Counted from the first letter of the stretch, positions 41,550 through 50,895 are shown. The stretch: 55,105 bases of DNA from CAZNXE01 sp964576465 (GCA_964576465.1 CAZNXE010000003.1:1-55105); one strand, 5' to 3'. Translations and numbers: made by a program. Notes: generated by a model from the letters alone, not told the origin.

Positions 41550-43187
41550 ATGAGCGGACCCCAGCACGAATGCGGTGTCGCCGCGATTTATCACCTACCG
41601 GGTGAGCCGAGCCCGTTGTGTCCTAAGCAGGGGCCCGATCAGGTCTCGCGTCTCATGCCGCGGATGTTGCTCGATATCCAGAATCGGGGACAGCTCTCGG
41701 CGGGCTTTACCACCTTCAGCGCGAAGCGGGACCAACTGATCGATACCCACAAGCGATTGGGGGTGGTCAGCGAAGCGTTTCGCATGAACCATCAGGCCAA
41801 GCATGAAAGCCTGATGAAAGAATATGCCGGGCGTGCGGCGATTGGCCATGTGCGATACGCCACCTGTGGGGCCGAAGACCGCAGTTACGCGCAACCCTTC
41901 GAGCGCCATCATCTTCAAAAGCACAAGTGGTTCAGCTTTGCTTTCAATGGCCAGTTGGCGAACTACGACCAGTTGCGTGACGAACTACTGGCCGACGACG
42001 ACAACTTCCTCGCCCGGGAGACCGACACTGAAATCATCATGCACCACATCAGCCACGCGCTCTCGGGCGATTCACGGCTATCGCTGGTCGAGGTCTGTAG
42101 CGAAATCTGTCAACGGTTCGACGGTGCCTACAGCTTCGCGCTAATCGACGCGCTGGGCAACATGGTTGTGGCGCGCGACCCGTTGGGCATCAAGCCCATG
42201 TGCTATGCTCGCGAAGGAAACCTCTTCGCGGCGGCTAGCGAGAGCGTCGCTCTGTTAAACCTCGGATTCGCGGCTGAAAGTATTCAGGCATTGCGTCCCG
42301 GGCAAGCAATATCCATCACCGACGGGCGGTTCGAAGTACGTCAGTTCGCGCGTAGCTCGGGCTCGGCACATTGCTTTTTTGAGTGGATCTATTTCGCCAA
42401 TGTAGCCAGCACATTGGACGATCGCAGTGTCTATCTGTCGCGCAAGGCCTTGGGCGAAGAGCTGGCCCGATTGGAAGATGTCGAGATCGACGACGACACG
42501 ATCGTGGTGCCGGTGCCCGACACGAGCAAGGCAGCGGCCGACGCAATGGCCTACAAGCTTCGCGTCCCCTCGCTCGAAGGTCTGATTCGTAACCGGTACA
42601 CGGGGCGTTCGTTCATCGAAGGTGCGTCCAATCGACACCAGAAGGCAAAGCTAAAGTACACCCCGCTGCGGCATGTTCTCGAAGGCAAGCGGGTGTTGCT
42701 GGTCGAGGATTCGATCGTTCGATCAACAACGATGAACGTTCTGGTCGAGCGCATTCGCGATCTGGGCGGAGCACGCGAGATTCATGTCCGCGTTGCCTGC
42801 CCGCCAATCGTCGCGCCATGCTTTTATGGCATCGATATGTCGACCGTGAACGAGCTGTTTGCACCCCGATTCATGAAGGGTCAGCCCTTAACCGAGGCAA
42901 TGCAGGCAGAGATGGCAGCCGAGCTAAAGGCCGATTCGCTACGCTATTTGCCCATCGAGTCAATCGCCAGGGCGATCGAATTCGATAGCGACCAACTCTG
43001 CCAAGCCTGCATCACTGGCCGTTACCCAACCAAGCGGGGACAGGAACTTTACCAGTTGGATCAAGACGATTGGTTGAAGAACGGCGCGCGAAAGTCTGAC
43101 ACACGGACCTACGAACGAGGCGAATCGCCCAACGGAAACGGAAGGCCCTGCTCGGAAAAGTCTGAACCAACTCGCCGCGAGACCTAA
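41550..43187 (+). CDS. purF: PurF-like glutamine phosphoribosylpyrophosphate amidotransferase
   Basis: 545 residues. Class II glutamine amidotransferase domain: after a 7-residue propeptide the nucleophile Cys appears in HECGVAAIYHL, followed by IGHVRYATCG and FAFNGQLANYDQL. The phosphoribosyltransferase domain has the PRPP loop VLLVEDSIVRSTTMN. It would make 5-phosphoribosylamine in purine synthesis. Sequence between the domains is divergent from well-known PurFs, so a paralogue with a different acceptor is possible. ATG 41550 places the Cys at residue 8, consistent with autocatalytic removal of a short leader. The ~30-residue basic tail after YQLDQDDWLK is unusual. Confidence 0.86.
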   Translation: MSGPQHECGVAAIYHLPGEPSPLCPKQGPDQVSRLMPRMLLDIQNRGQLSAGFTTFSAKRDQLIDTHKRLGVVSEAFRMNHQAKHESLMKEYAGRAAIGHVRYATCGAEDRSYAQPFERHHLQKHKWFSFAFNGQLANYDQLRDELLADDDNFLARETDTEIIMHHISHALSGDSRLSLVEVCSEICQRFDGAYSFALIDALGNMVVARDPLGIKPMCYAREGNLFAAASESVALLNLGFAAESIQALRPGQAISITDGRFEVRQFARSSGSAHCFFEWIYFANVASTLDDRSVYLSRKALGEELARLEDVEIDDDTIVVPVPDTSKAAADAMAYKLRVPSLEGLIRNRYTGRSFIEGASNRHQKAKLKYTPLRHVLEGKRVLLVEDSIVRSTTMNVLVERIRDLGGAREIHVRVACPPIVAPCFYGIDMSTVNELFAPRFMKGQPLTEAMQAEMAAELKADSLRYLPIESIARAIEFDSDQLCQACITGRYPTKRGQELYQLDQDDWLKNGARKSDTRTYERGESPNGNGRPCSEKSEPTRRET

Positions 43188-43222
43188 CTGCGGTACGCCA
43201 CCCCCGCAAGCTGCTCCGGCAG

Positions 43223-43852
43223 CTAGATGGCCACATCGATCGATCCGGCATCGGCGCCGGCTGAAACCCGGGCGAATTTTTCCAGCCACTCAAGCGTCTC
43301 GCGTGAAGGGGCCAGTGCGGCACTGTTGTCAGCCGGTTTGATCCCATTGCGAGCAGCACGCTTGTTCAAGCGATCCAGTTCATCAGTTCGCTCTTGAATG
43401 CGGTCGCTGAAGAACTCGACCAGATCGATCGGTTCGTCCGAGGGGATATTCGCCCCGTCTAACTCCAGCCGAACGAGTGACAGCAGGCGAAGTTGCTCGT
43501 CGTCAATCACACCTTCACTACGCAATTCGCCCAGCAATGCGGAATACTCGCGAGGGGTGATCGATTTCACGTCGTAACGGCTCAGCACTTCGCGAAACGT
43601 ATCACTCGTCGAAGTCGGTGGACCACCACCCTTTGGTGTCCCACCGGCGCCGGGGCTCGAGATGGGCGGGGCATTGGCTGATCGCGGAGTCGAAAACCCG
43701 GGCGTGCCGGAGTTGCTAGCGAAGAGGCTACCGATTTGCATTCGTCTGTCCTTGGACGACCCTGTTTGAAAAACAACCGCCATGACTCCTACTAGCAAAA
43801 CAAGTGCCAAGAGTGAGACATACGACACTCGCGAGCGAAACGGAGTCGCCAT
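43223..43852 (-). CDS. Membrane-anchored protein of unknown function
   Basis: 209 residues. An N-terminal TM anchor (VSYVSLLALVLLVGVMAVVF, about 10-29) is followed by a low-complexity Gly/Pro/Ser linker (about 50-85, PPISSPGAGGTPKGGGPP). A helical acidic domain follows (YSALLGELRSEGVIDDEQLRLLSLVRLELDG) containing a probable coiled coil (SDRIQERTDELDRLNKRAARNG). ATG 43852 is chosen; an extension to 43987 would prefix 45 basic residues and hide the anchor. No family recognised. It converges on the purF-like gene. Confidence 0.6.
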   Translation of the reverse strand: MATPFRSRVSYVSLLALVLLVGVMAVVFQTGSSKDRRMQIGSLFASNSGTPGFSTPRSANAPPISSPGAGGTPKGGGPPTSTSDTFREVLSRYDVKSITPREYSALLGELRSEGVIDDEQLRLLSLVRLELDGANIPSDEPIDLVEFFSDRIQERTDELDRLNKRAARNGIKPADNSAALAPSRETLEWLEKFARVSAGADAGSIDVAI

Positions 43853-44035
43853 GGCCCCTGATTCATGGACTATTCCGTGATATGATCGACGAGATGCTTT
43901 GAAATAGTTCGTCGTCATCAACGCTAGCGAGTGGCGAATTCTGCCGGTTGATTCCAGTCTTGTCCGGCAACGGAGGAATGTTCGCATTCGTTTAGGGTCT
44001 GTCCGTGTTTCGGTGCGAGTGCATCAGGTCGCCCC

Positions 44036-44163
44036 TAGGCGAGCGGCGAATGAGAATATCCCAACCCGACGCGTGAGCGAGGGAACGCAGGGTATTGCCG
44101 GTTGGTCCCTCGCTCACGCGTCGGGTTGGGATTGGTACGTTCTTATCTGCTGCACGCCGCCTT
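44036..44163. repeat. ~125-bp palindromic intergenic element, copy 3
   Basis: Same orientation as copy 1 (24045-24170). The inner arms CCCGACGCGTGAGCGAGGGA and the inverse at about 44106-44125 form a perfect 20-bp pair. The rest of 43853-44241 holds no gene and must include the ABC-importer promoter. Confidence 0.87.
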
Positions 44164-44241
44164 GCAGGGCAATAGCATGGCGAATCGGAACGGGACTCCT
44201 TACCATGCGTACTTCATCAGTTCCTCTCCAAGCGAGGCCCC

Positions 44242-44994
44242 ATGCTTGAATTGCAAGGCGTTTCCAAATCGTATGGCCACACGGTTGCCTTGCGGGAGAC
44301 CTCGCTTAGGTTTCACAGTTCGTCCATCACGGCGTTGATCGGCCCTAGTGGATGTGGAAAATCGACCATCGTGCGGATGATGGTCGGCTTGATCGAGCCT
44401 GACACCGGTGAGGTGCGATTCGACGGAACCACCCTGAGCCACGACAATCTGCTCTCGGTTCGCCAGCGAATGGGCTACGTGATTCAAGAAGGAGGGCTCT
44501 TTCCGCACCTTACCGCATTGAACAACGTCGCCTTGTTGGCGCGACAATTGAAATGGCCACCCGATCGTATCGAACACAAGGTCGCGGAATTGACCGAACT
44601 AACGCGATTTCCTCGCGCGGGGCTCACGCGCTATCCGGTTGAACTTTCTGGCGGCGAACGGCAACGCGTAAGCCTCATGCGGGCTCTGATGCTCGACCCC
44701 GAAGTCTTGCTATTAGACGAACCGCTGGGCGCGCTAGACCCCATGATCCGCTTCGAGCTACAGACCGACCTGAAGCGGATATTCGGCGAACTCTCGACAA
44801 CCGTGGTGCTGGTCACACACGACATGGCCGAGGCGGCCTATTTTTCCGACCGCATCGTGCTCCTGCGAAACGGGGCCATTGTTCAAGAGGGTGCGTTCGA
44901 CAAGCTAGCGAACGATCCGGCGGATCCCTTCGTCACGCAATTCATCAACGCCCAGCGAAGTACGTTACGCGGCGGAAGCGAGGCCGCATCGTGA
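44242..44994 (+). CDS. Osmoprotectant/ergothioneine-type ABC transporter ATPase
   Basis: 250 residues, peripheral ATPase. Walker A GPSGCGKST, Q-loop GYVIQEGGLFPHLT, signature LSGGERQRVSLMRAL, Walker B EVLLLDEPLGALDP and switch His in VTHDMAEA. Sequence around the Q-loop and RFPRAGLTRYPVELSGG is typical of the ProV/OpuCA/EgtUA group, but the C-terminal CBS domains of OpuCA are missing. The stop overlaps the GTG start of the permease gene (GTGA), showing coupled translation of the two transporter subunits. Confidence 0.92.
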   Translation: MLELQGVSKSYGHTVALRETSLRFHSSSITALIGPSGCGKSTIVRMMVGLIEPDTGEVRFDGTTLSHDNLLSVRQRMGYVIQEGGLFPHLTALNNVALLARQLKWPPDRIEHKVAELTELTRFPRAGLTRYPVELSGGERQRVSLMRALMLDPEVLLLDEPLGALDPMIRFELQTDLKRIFGELSTTVVLVTHDMAEAAYFSDRIVLLRNGAIVQEGAFDKLANDPADPFVTQFINAQRSTLRGGSEAAS

Positions 44995-46508
44995 ATCGCA
45001 TAACGATCGGCGTCGTGGTGTTGGCATGCCTTGCGGCAACCGCCGGGGTCGTCGGTTGGCAGTCGCGCGATCTTCCCGTCGTGAGAATCGGCTCGAAGAG
45101 CTTCATCGAGTCGGTGATTCTCGCGGAAATGGCCGAAGGGGTGCTCTTGGATGCCGGCATCGGGGCCTCGCACGATCATGTTGAAATGCAGGCCCAACTT
45201 TCCTGGCAAGCGATCCGCAATGGCGAGATCGATCTCTACTTCGAGTACACCGGCACCCTGATGAAGGAACTGCTCGTCGACCTTCAGCTAGAGACATTCG
45301 ACGAACTCAGCGACGCACTCGCAACCATGGGGCTGCGGATCACGCAACCGATTGGGTTTCGCAACAACTACGGACTTGGAATGTTGGAGCAAACAGCCCA
45401 GCGGCTCGACATCAAGCGAGTTTCCGATCTTGTCGATCACCCTGAGTTGCGGTTTCGGTTTAGCGATCCCTTCATGGCACGAGAAGATTGCTGGCCATCG
45501 CTCCGCAATCGCTACGCGCTACCGCAACGCGATGCGCGGGGAATGAATCATGATTTGGCCTATCTAGCACTCATTGAGGGTGAATGCGAGCTGATCGATG
45601 TTTACACCACCGATGCCGAAATCGAGCACTTCGGCCTGCGGGTTCTCGACGATAACCGCCACCACTTTCCGGCCTACGAACCGATCGCCCTGTATCGTGC
45701 GAACCTGATCGATCGTTTTCCAGGCGTAGAGGCAGCCCTTGCCAAGCTAGAAGGAAGCCTCGACGAACAACGGATGATGAAGCTGAACGCCCAAGTGAAG
45801 TACGATAAACGACAGGCTGGAGAAGTAGCGGCCGATTACCTTAAGAGCGAGTTGGGGATCGACGTCCAACTCGATCTCGAAACATGGCAAGAACGACTCC
45901 TCCGCAACACGCTAGAGCATCTACGGTTGGTCGTCATTTCGCTCACGGCGGCAATCATCGTCGCGCTGCCGCTGGGGATTGTTGCGGCAAAAAAGCGGCG
46001 TGTTGGCCAACTTATCTTGGCCACCGTGGGCATCGTGCAAACCATTCCTTCGCTGGCGCTGTTGGCGTTCATGGTGCCGCTGCTGGGGGTTGGCGTACGC
46101 CCGGCGATGATGGCCTTGTTTCTCTACAGCTTGCTGCCGATTGTGCGCAACACACACGCCGGTCTGCACGATATTCCATCGCAAATTCGCGATTCCGCCT
46201 CCGCGCTCGGGCTGCCTGCCAGCGCCCGACTGTTTCGCGTGGAATTGCCACTGGCGTCACGGTCCATCATGGCCGGAATCAAGACATCGGCCGTAATCAA
46301 CGTCGGCACCGCCGCCTTGGGAGGCCTCATCGCGGCAGGCGGCTTCGGTCAGCCCATCATGACAGGGCTAAGCCGTCTCGACATGCAGATGATCGTCTGG
46401 CAAGGAGCCGTGCCCGCCTCCATTCTAGCCCTCGCCGTACAAGGCATCTTCGAGCTAGCCGAACGCATGATCGTCCCCCGCGGTTTGCGGCTTCGACAGG
46501 CGCGATAG
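44991..46508 (+). CDS. ABC importer: substrate-binding domain fused ahead of the permease
   Basis: 505 residues. A signal-anchor TM (ITIGVVVLACLAATAGVVGW) is followed by a QAC/glycine-betaine-type binding domain (about 30-290: IGSKSFIESVILAEMAEG, GEIDLYFEYTGT, LIDVYTTDAEI). A C-terminal permease domain (about 305-500) has several TM helices and the EAA-like loop IRDSASALGLPASARLFRVELPLA. Substrate may be a betaine, choline, carnitine or ergothioneine; the binding-pocket residues were not resolved. The usual fusion (EgtUBC, OpuFB) is permease first and binding protein last; here the order is reversed. Confidence 0.9.
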   Translation: MNRITIGVVVLACLAATAGVVGWQSRDLPVVRIGSKSFIESVILAEMAEGVLLDAGIGASHDHVEMQAQLSWQAIRNGEIDLYFEYTGTLMKELLVDLQLETFDELSDALATMGLRITQPIGFRNNYGLGMLEQTAQRLDIKRVSDLVDHPELRFRFSDPFMAREDCWPSLRNRYALPQRDARGMNHDLAYLALIEGECELIDVYTTDAEIEHFGLRVLDDNRHHFPAYEPIALYRANLIDRFPGVEAALAKLEGSLDEQRMMKLNAQVKYDKRQAGEVAADYLKSELGIDVQLDLETWQERLLRNTLEHLRLVVISLTAAIIVALPLGIVAAKKRRVGQLILATVGIVQTIPSLALLAFMVPLLGVGVRPAMMALFLYSLLPIVRNTHAGLHDIPSQIRDSASALGLPASARLFRVELPLASRSIMAGIKTSAVINVGTAALGGLIAAGGFGQPIMTGLSRLDMQMIVWQGAVPASILALAVQGIFELAERMIVPRGLRLRQAR

Positions 46509-46521
46509 ACAACAAGGTAGG

Positions 46522-47613
46522 TCACGCACCGCATGCGTGACGTATCCGGGCTGTTCTCCGGCGCAGCATGACAACGAACAACATGCCAGTGATAAACAAC
46601 AGTGCCGTCGACGGTTCCGGCACCGGCACGATCGTGATAAAGACAGCCGTGTTGAAATCAGGGCCAAGCCCGACGGCGGCGCCGGAGAGGAGAGCGCGGT
46701 CGCCAGTGATCGGGTTGATTGAATAGAGGGCATTGGCCCCTTGATCCGTTGCGAAGATAGTACCGTTGGCATTAACCGCAACGCCACCAGGCCTTTGCAA
46801 TTCGGGTCCACTGCCAATACCGCCTCCGGATGCGAAGGTTCGATCACCGGTGGTCGAATTGACACGAAAGATAGCATCTAGGTCAAAATCTGCCACGAGA
46901 ATATTGCCGTTTCCCTCGAGCGCCATCCCGAGAGGAGTACTGAAATCGGGGCCCGTGCCGACATCGTCGTTTGATAGGAGGCTTCTATTTCCGGTCAGTG
47001 GATCGATTGTCAAAATGCCATCCACGTCGGTTACAAGGATTTGACCATTCGCGTTGATGACCACGCTCACTGGGCGAAATAAATCCGGCCCTGTACCGAT
47101 ACCAAGGAACGAACTGGAAAGCGTTGTTCTATCGCCCGTTGCCAAATCCACTCGATAGACGTCACCAACATTAAAGCCCGCAATTTCATAGGTCGAAACC
47201 GTTGTCACGATGAGGCTATTGCTTGGCCCGAGTGCAATGCCCGCTGGGCCACCGAATGCCGGGCCCGCACCCACGCCTGAACCAGAGACGCGCGTTCGAT
47301 CACCCGTGGTTGGATCGACGCGGAATATGCTGTCGCCAAAAATATCGCTGACAAGAATGTCGCCATCGGGGGTGACTGTTATCTCAAACGGAGTGCTAAA
47401 ACTAGGTCCACTACCGACTCCAAAGCCGGAGACGATCGTTCGATCACCTGTTGACGGATCAACGCTAAAGATTCCGCCCGGACCGGCTCCGAAATCGGAA
47501 CCAATGTCCGCCACCAGAATATCCCCCGGCGAGAGCATCGCCGCCGGCGCGAGTCCACAGGCATAAACGGTCAGGGCAAACACCGCCGCTTTGATTCCAT
47601 GCTTCGCTTTCAT
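46522..47613 (-). CDS. PEP-CTERM protein with beta-propeller repeats
   Basis: 363 residues. A signal peptide (AAVFALTVYACGLAPAAM) is followed by six or seven ~45-residue repeats of the type GDILVxDxxxDxIFRVDPxTGDRT-(V/L)SGxGVGxGPxF, the pattern of NHL/SMP-30-like propellers. The C-terminus VPVPEPSTALLFITGMLFVVMLRRRTAR is a textbook PEP-CTERM sorting signal: PEP motif, TM helix, basic end. It is expected to be processed by an exosortase encoded elsewhere and released or anchored at the surface with exopolysaccharide. ATG 47613 has GAGGAAA 4-10 nt upstream. Confidence 0.9.
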   Translation of the reverse strand: MKAKHGIKAAVFALTVYACGLAPAAMLSPGDILVADIGSDFGAGPGGIFSVDPSTGDRTIVSGFGVGSGPSFSTPFEITVTPDGDILVSDIFGDSIFRVDPTTGDRTRVSGSGVGAGPAFGGPAGIALGPSNSLIVTTVSTYEIAGFNVGDVYRVDLATGDRTTLSSSFLGIGTGPDLFRPVSVVINANGQILVTDVDGILTIDPLTGNRSLLSNDDVGTGPDFSTPLGMALEGNGNILVADFDLDAIFRVNSTTGDRTFASGGGIGSGPELQRPGGVAVNANGTIFATDQGANALYSINPITGDRALLSGAAVGLGPDFNTAVFITIVPVPEPSTALLFITGMLFVVMLRRRTARIRHACGA

Positions 47614-47726
47614 GAGTTTTCCTCGCTTCCAAATCGCCGGACGACAGGGACGTGCGTGCAAGCACCTGTCGTTTATACACAAGTCTGGAGTTTGGTGTCT
47701 TGGCCGAAGGCCTTTTTTCACCGTAG

Positions 47727-47745
47727 CCTTGGGCAACGCCCAAGG
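47727..47745. repeat. REP-like hairpin upstream of the PEP-CTERM gene
   Basis: Perfect 8-bp stem CCTTGGGC-AAC-GCCCAAGG. Nearby 47650-47670 (GTGCGTGCAAGCAC) resembles the core of the R repeats at 32-33 kb. The whole 47614-48000 interval is repeat-derived with no gene. Confidence 0.6.
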
Positions 47746-47796
47746 AATTCATGGTCCAAAACGCCTTTTGGCTGTAAGTCAAATTCAACTGAGCCA

Positions 47797-47989
47797 AGTA
47801 GGGTCCGCTGTGCGGACCAATGGCGGCTACTCGGCTGGCCACACTCCTCATCTCATCGTTGGGTTCGGGTGGGGATTTATCCGAAGAATTGGGGATGTGG
47901 TGATCGCGAACCAACATCAGCCGTACGGGTGAAAGAAGCCCGAGAATCGGTTTGCACGTTCAGTAGCGGTCCGCACAGCGGACCCTACT
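47797..47989. mobile_element. Miniature inverted-repeat element, copy B (193 bp)
   Basis: Perfect terminal inverted repeats of 22 bp (AGTAGGGTCCGCTGTGCGGA... and its inverse at 47968-47989), each itself palindromic around GTCCGC/GCGGAC. The right two-thirds match copy A almost base for base. The left-central part is unique and contains GGCTACTCGGCTGGCC. No clear target-site duplication is visible. Confidence 0.82.
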
Positions 47990-48000
47990 CGGCTTTTCTC

Positions 48001-49188
48001 TCACTCACGCCGCTTTCCTGGCTGATGGCGACCGGCTTGCATGCCGATGGCGCGTTCCACGGCGTCGCTGCCGTATCGCTCTCGAATTTCGTCGGTGACT
48101 GAATCGATCTGCGATTCCTTCTCATGCGTCGGGTCGGGGAAGAGCGACTGCTGACGTTGGGCGTCGGCAGCCAAGCCACTGACACCGACACCAATCAGCC
48201 GAACGCTAAGCCGCCGGTTGGGCAGTCGGGTCGAAAACAGTTCGTCCACCGCTGCGGCCAATTCCAACGTGACGTTGGTCGCTTGGGGCAGGCGGTGCGC
48301 GCGGGTGATCGTGTTGAAGTCGTCGTACCGCAGCTTGAGTTGAACGGTGTGACCGAAGAGCTTGTGCCGCCGCAAGCGACGTGCGACTTGGTCGGCAAGT
48401 TGCCATAGAACTGCCCGGAGAACTTCGGCGTCGGTAACATCCTGGGCAAAGGTTGTCTCGTGCGAGATCGACTTCGCCTCACGATCGGGCTGCACCGGCC
48501 GCCCATCAATCCCCCGGGCCATTCTCCACAAATGTTCGCCCGAGGATCCGAATTGGCTCTCGAGCGTCTCTTTCGAGATGGCCCGCAAGTGCGCAATAGT
48601 TCGCACGCCCAACCGCTCAAGTGCTCCTTGGGTGACACGGCCTACTCCCCAAACACGTGCAACCGGCAGCGGATCGAGAAAGGCCGTCACGCCGTTTGGG
48701 GGAACGCATACAAATCCGTCAGGCTTCTCCTGGTCGCTCGCGATTTTGGCCACAAGCTTGTTGGGAGCCACGCCGACCGAGGCCACGAGATTTTCTTGCC
48801 GGCGGATGTCTTCCTTAATTTTCCTGGCGATCTCTTCGGTGGTGCCAAACAATCGCTCGCTACCATGCACATCGAGAAACGCTTCGTCGAGCGACAACGG
48901 TTCGACGAGCGAGGTGTAACGCTCGAACACTTCGCGAATCCGCCGCGAGACTTGGGCGTAAAGTTCCATCCGCGGCGGCAAGACCACCGCTTGCGGACAA
49001 AGACGTTTTGCGGTGGCCGACGGCATGGCACTATGCACGCCAAACTTTCGAGCCTCGTAATTCGCCGCAGCCACCACCCCGCGAGACTCCGGCTTGCCGC
49101 CCACAATCACCGGCCGTCCCACCAGCCCGGGATCCTCACGCTCCTCGACCGACGCATAAAACGCATCCATATCGACGTGGATAATCAT
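48001..49188 (-). CDS. dinB: DNA polymerase IV (Y family)
   Basis: 395-residue translesion polymerase. The N-terminal MIIHVDMDAFYASVE and EPLSLDEAFLDVHGSE supply the catalytic carboxylates. ASVGVAPNKLVAKIASDQEKPDG, the helix-hairpin-helix WGVGRVTQGALERLG and the little-finger domain (KSISHETTFAQD) follow. A probable beta-clamp-binding motif QSLF is present near residue 360. ATG 49188 is chosen; a TTG two codons upstream is less likely. DinB is often damage-induced, but no LexA-type box was recognised in front of it. Transcribed away from the downstream DUF1501 gene. Confidence 0.94.
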   Translation of the reverse strand: MIIHVDMDAFYASVEEREDPGLVGRPVIVGGKPESRGVVAAANYEARKFGVHSAMPSATAKRLCPQAVVLPPRMELYAQVSRRIREVFERYTSLVEPLSLDEAFLDVHGSERLFGTTEEIARKIKEDIRRQENLVASVGVAPNKLVAKIASDQEKPDGFVCVPPNGVTAFLDPLPVARVWGVGRVTQGALERLGVRTIAHLRAISKETLESQFGSSGEHLWRMARGIDGRPVQPDREAKSISHETTFAQDVTDAEVLRAVLWQLADQVARRLRRHKLFGHTVQLKLRYDDFNTITRAHRLPQATNVTLELAAAVDELFSTRLPNRRLSVRLIGVGVSGLAADAQRQQSLFPDPTHEKESQIDSVTDEIRERYGSDAVERAIGMQAGRHQPGKRRE

Positions 49189-49500
49189 GACCAAAAACGA
49201 TCCCTGGGTAACTTGGTTCGGGTGGTATTCTCGGCGAGATCACTTCGATTCTAACATTTCCACTACAAGAGACGGGCGCGATCGCCTGCTGAATAGTGCG
49301 TATTCAATCTCTAGTCTTACGGGTTGGGTGCCACTGGCTTTGCCAATGCCGTAGCTAAATGGACCGGAATGTGCCCAAGTCACAAACCTGAAGACGCACG
49401 AGACAGTTGACCACAAGTACGTGCAATTAAGGTCCAGCGGTTGTATCATGTTGGATGTTACTCCTGCCCAATAGCTCCCACCCACCATCAAGGCCGTACG
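49189..49500. other. Divergent intergenic region with a degenerate REP
   Basis: 312 nt between dinB and DUF1501 genes. At 49326-49350 GGGTGCCACTGGCTTTGCC resembles the head of the REPs that flank the transposase at 51 kb, with a damaged second arm. No promoter pair is clear and no gene is present. Confidence 0.45.
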
Positions 49501-50895
49501 ATGGACGAACGAGCCGCGATCTCCAATGCCGGTTTCATGCCCGTGGATAATGTGCGCCTCTCTCGGCGAAACATGATTCAACTCGGCGGGCTGGGGATGA
49601 TGGGGCTCGGTCTGCCGCGGCTGTTTGAATCTCGTGCCGCGGCAGATACCTCTGGCCTCACTCCTCGTGCCGACGCCTGCATTATTATCTTTCTCAATGG
49701 CGGTCCCAGTCATCTCGATATGTGGGACATGAAGCCAGAGGCTCCCGAGGGAATTCGGGGCGAGTTCAGCCCCATTGCCACGACGGTGCCCGGTTATTCC
49801 CTCAGCGATCAACTCCCACGGCTGGCCACCCAGATGCACCGTGCGACAGTCGTCCGCTCGATGCATCACAACATCAACAACGCGCACGCCGCCGCGGTCT
49901 ATGCGGCGCTCACCGGACACGATCGCGGTGAGCTAGGCGGCGGAGCCAAGCCGACGGATAATCCCGCGCCAGGCTCCGTCTTGTCTTATGTGCGACCTCC
50001 CGATCGGCCCGTGGTGCCGCACGTCACGTTGCCCTACATCACCAAGGAAGGGGCAAAGGGCCCGCCGCAGCCCGGTTTCTTTGGCGGATATCTCGGTGGG
50101 GCATACGATCCGTTGTTCGTGTTGAACGATCCGAACGATCCTAAGTTCGTCGTGCCGGAGTTCTCGTTGCAAGCCGGCGTTTCGTTAGATCGTCTCGATC
50201 GGCGGCGACAGCTATTCAAGAGCCTCGATGTGCACTTCGCATCCCCGGGTGGTCAGCGATCGCTGGAGGCGATGAGTTCGCACCAGCGGCGAGCCATCGA
50301 ACTGTTGATGGCACCTGCCACCCGAGAGGCGTTTCAAGTTTCGCAGGAACCCGAACCGCTTCGCGACTCCTATGGTCGCAATATCTATGGCCAGAGCGTG
50401 TTGCTGGCGCGGCGCTTGATCGAAGCCGGAACGCGATTGGTGTGTGTTTCCTGGGCGCCCGACGCCAACGCCACGTGGGACACGCACGGGGGGAATTTCT
50501 CGAAGCTCCGCAAGCAACTCTTGCCGCAGTTCGACGCCGCCTGCACGAGCCTGATCGAAGATCTCGCGACGCGTGGCATGTTGGACCGCACGCTGGTCGC
50601 CGTAATGGGCGATTTCGGCCGCTCGCCGCAGGTGAACAAGAACGCCGGACGCGATCACTGGAACTGGTGCTATAGCCTGATGCTCGCCGGCGGCGGCACA
50701 CCGCAAGGGCTTATCTACGGCGCCAGCGACAAGATCGGAGCGTTCCCCGCCGACAAACCCCTAACACCCGGCCACATCGTCTCAACCATCTACCAGCTTC
50801 TCGGCATCCCCCACGACCTAACACTCCACGACCGCCTAAGCCGCCCCCACCGCTTAGTGCCCACAGGAAACCCCGTGGCAGAGTTGATGGCGTAG
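49501..50895 (+). CDS. DUF1501 family protein, Tat-exported (second copy)
   Basis: 464 residues. Twin-arginine leader LSRRNMIQLGGLGMMGLGLPRLFE at about residues 19-42. Family motifs: IIFLNGGPSHLDMWDMKPEAPEGIRGEF, VVRSMHHNINNAHAAAVYAALTG, and AVMGDFGRSPQVNKNAGRDHWNW near the C-terminus. It is clearly a different subgroup from the gene at 2633 (similarity is in the landmarks only). ATG 49501 has AAGG 7-10 nt upstream. Again no DUF1549/DUF1553 partner is adjacent. Function unknown; a periplasmic phosphatase/sulfatase-like hydrolase is the fold-based guess. Confidence 0.87.
   Translation: MDERAAISNAGFMPVDNVRLSRRNMIQLGGLGMMGLGLPRLFESRAAADTSGLTPRADACIIIFLNGGPSHLDMWDMKPEAPEGIRGEFSPIATTVPGYSLSDQLPRLATQMHRATVVRSMHHNINNAHAAAVYAALTGHDRGELGGGAKPTDNPAPGSVLSYVRPPDRPVVPHVTLPYITKEGAKGPPQPGFFGGYLGGAYDPLFVLNDPNDPKFVVPEFSLQAGVSLDRLDRRRQLFKSLDVHFASPGGQRSLEAMSSHQRRAIELLMAPATREAFQVSQEPEPLRDSYGRNIYGQSVLLARRLIEAGTRLVCVSWAPDANATWDTHGGNFSKLRKQLLPQFDAACTSLIEDLATRGMLDRTLVAVMGDFGRSPQVNKNAGRDHWNWCYSLMLAGGGTPQGLIYGASDKIGAFPADKPLTPGHIVSTIYQLLGIPHDLTLHDRLSRPHRLVPTGNPVAELMA

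Noticed and set aside
41310..41594. Short minus-strand frames upstream of the purF-like gene
   Set aside because: No initiation signals and overlap with the purF-like start region; they look like shadows of GC-rich sequence.
24045..44163. CRISPR array from the repeated palindromes
   Set aside because: Copies are about 8-12 kb apart, ~125 bp long and palindromic, with no regularly spaced short spacers and no cas genes.
47710..47720. Intrinsic terminator at GGCCGAAGGCC followed by TTTTTT
   Set aside because: Only a 4-bp stem precedes the T run and it is not placed after a gene end on that strand.
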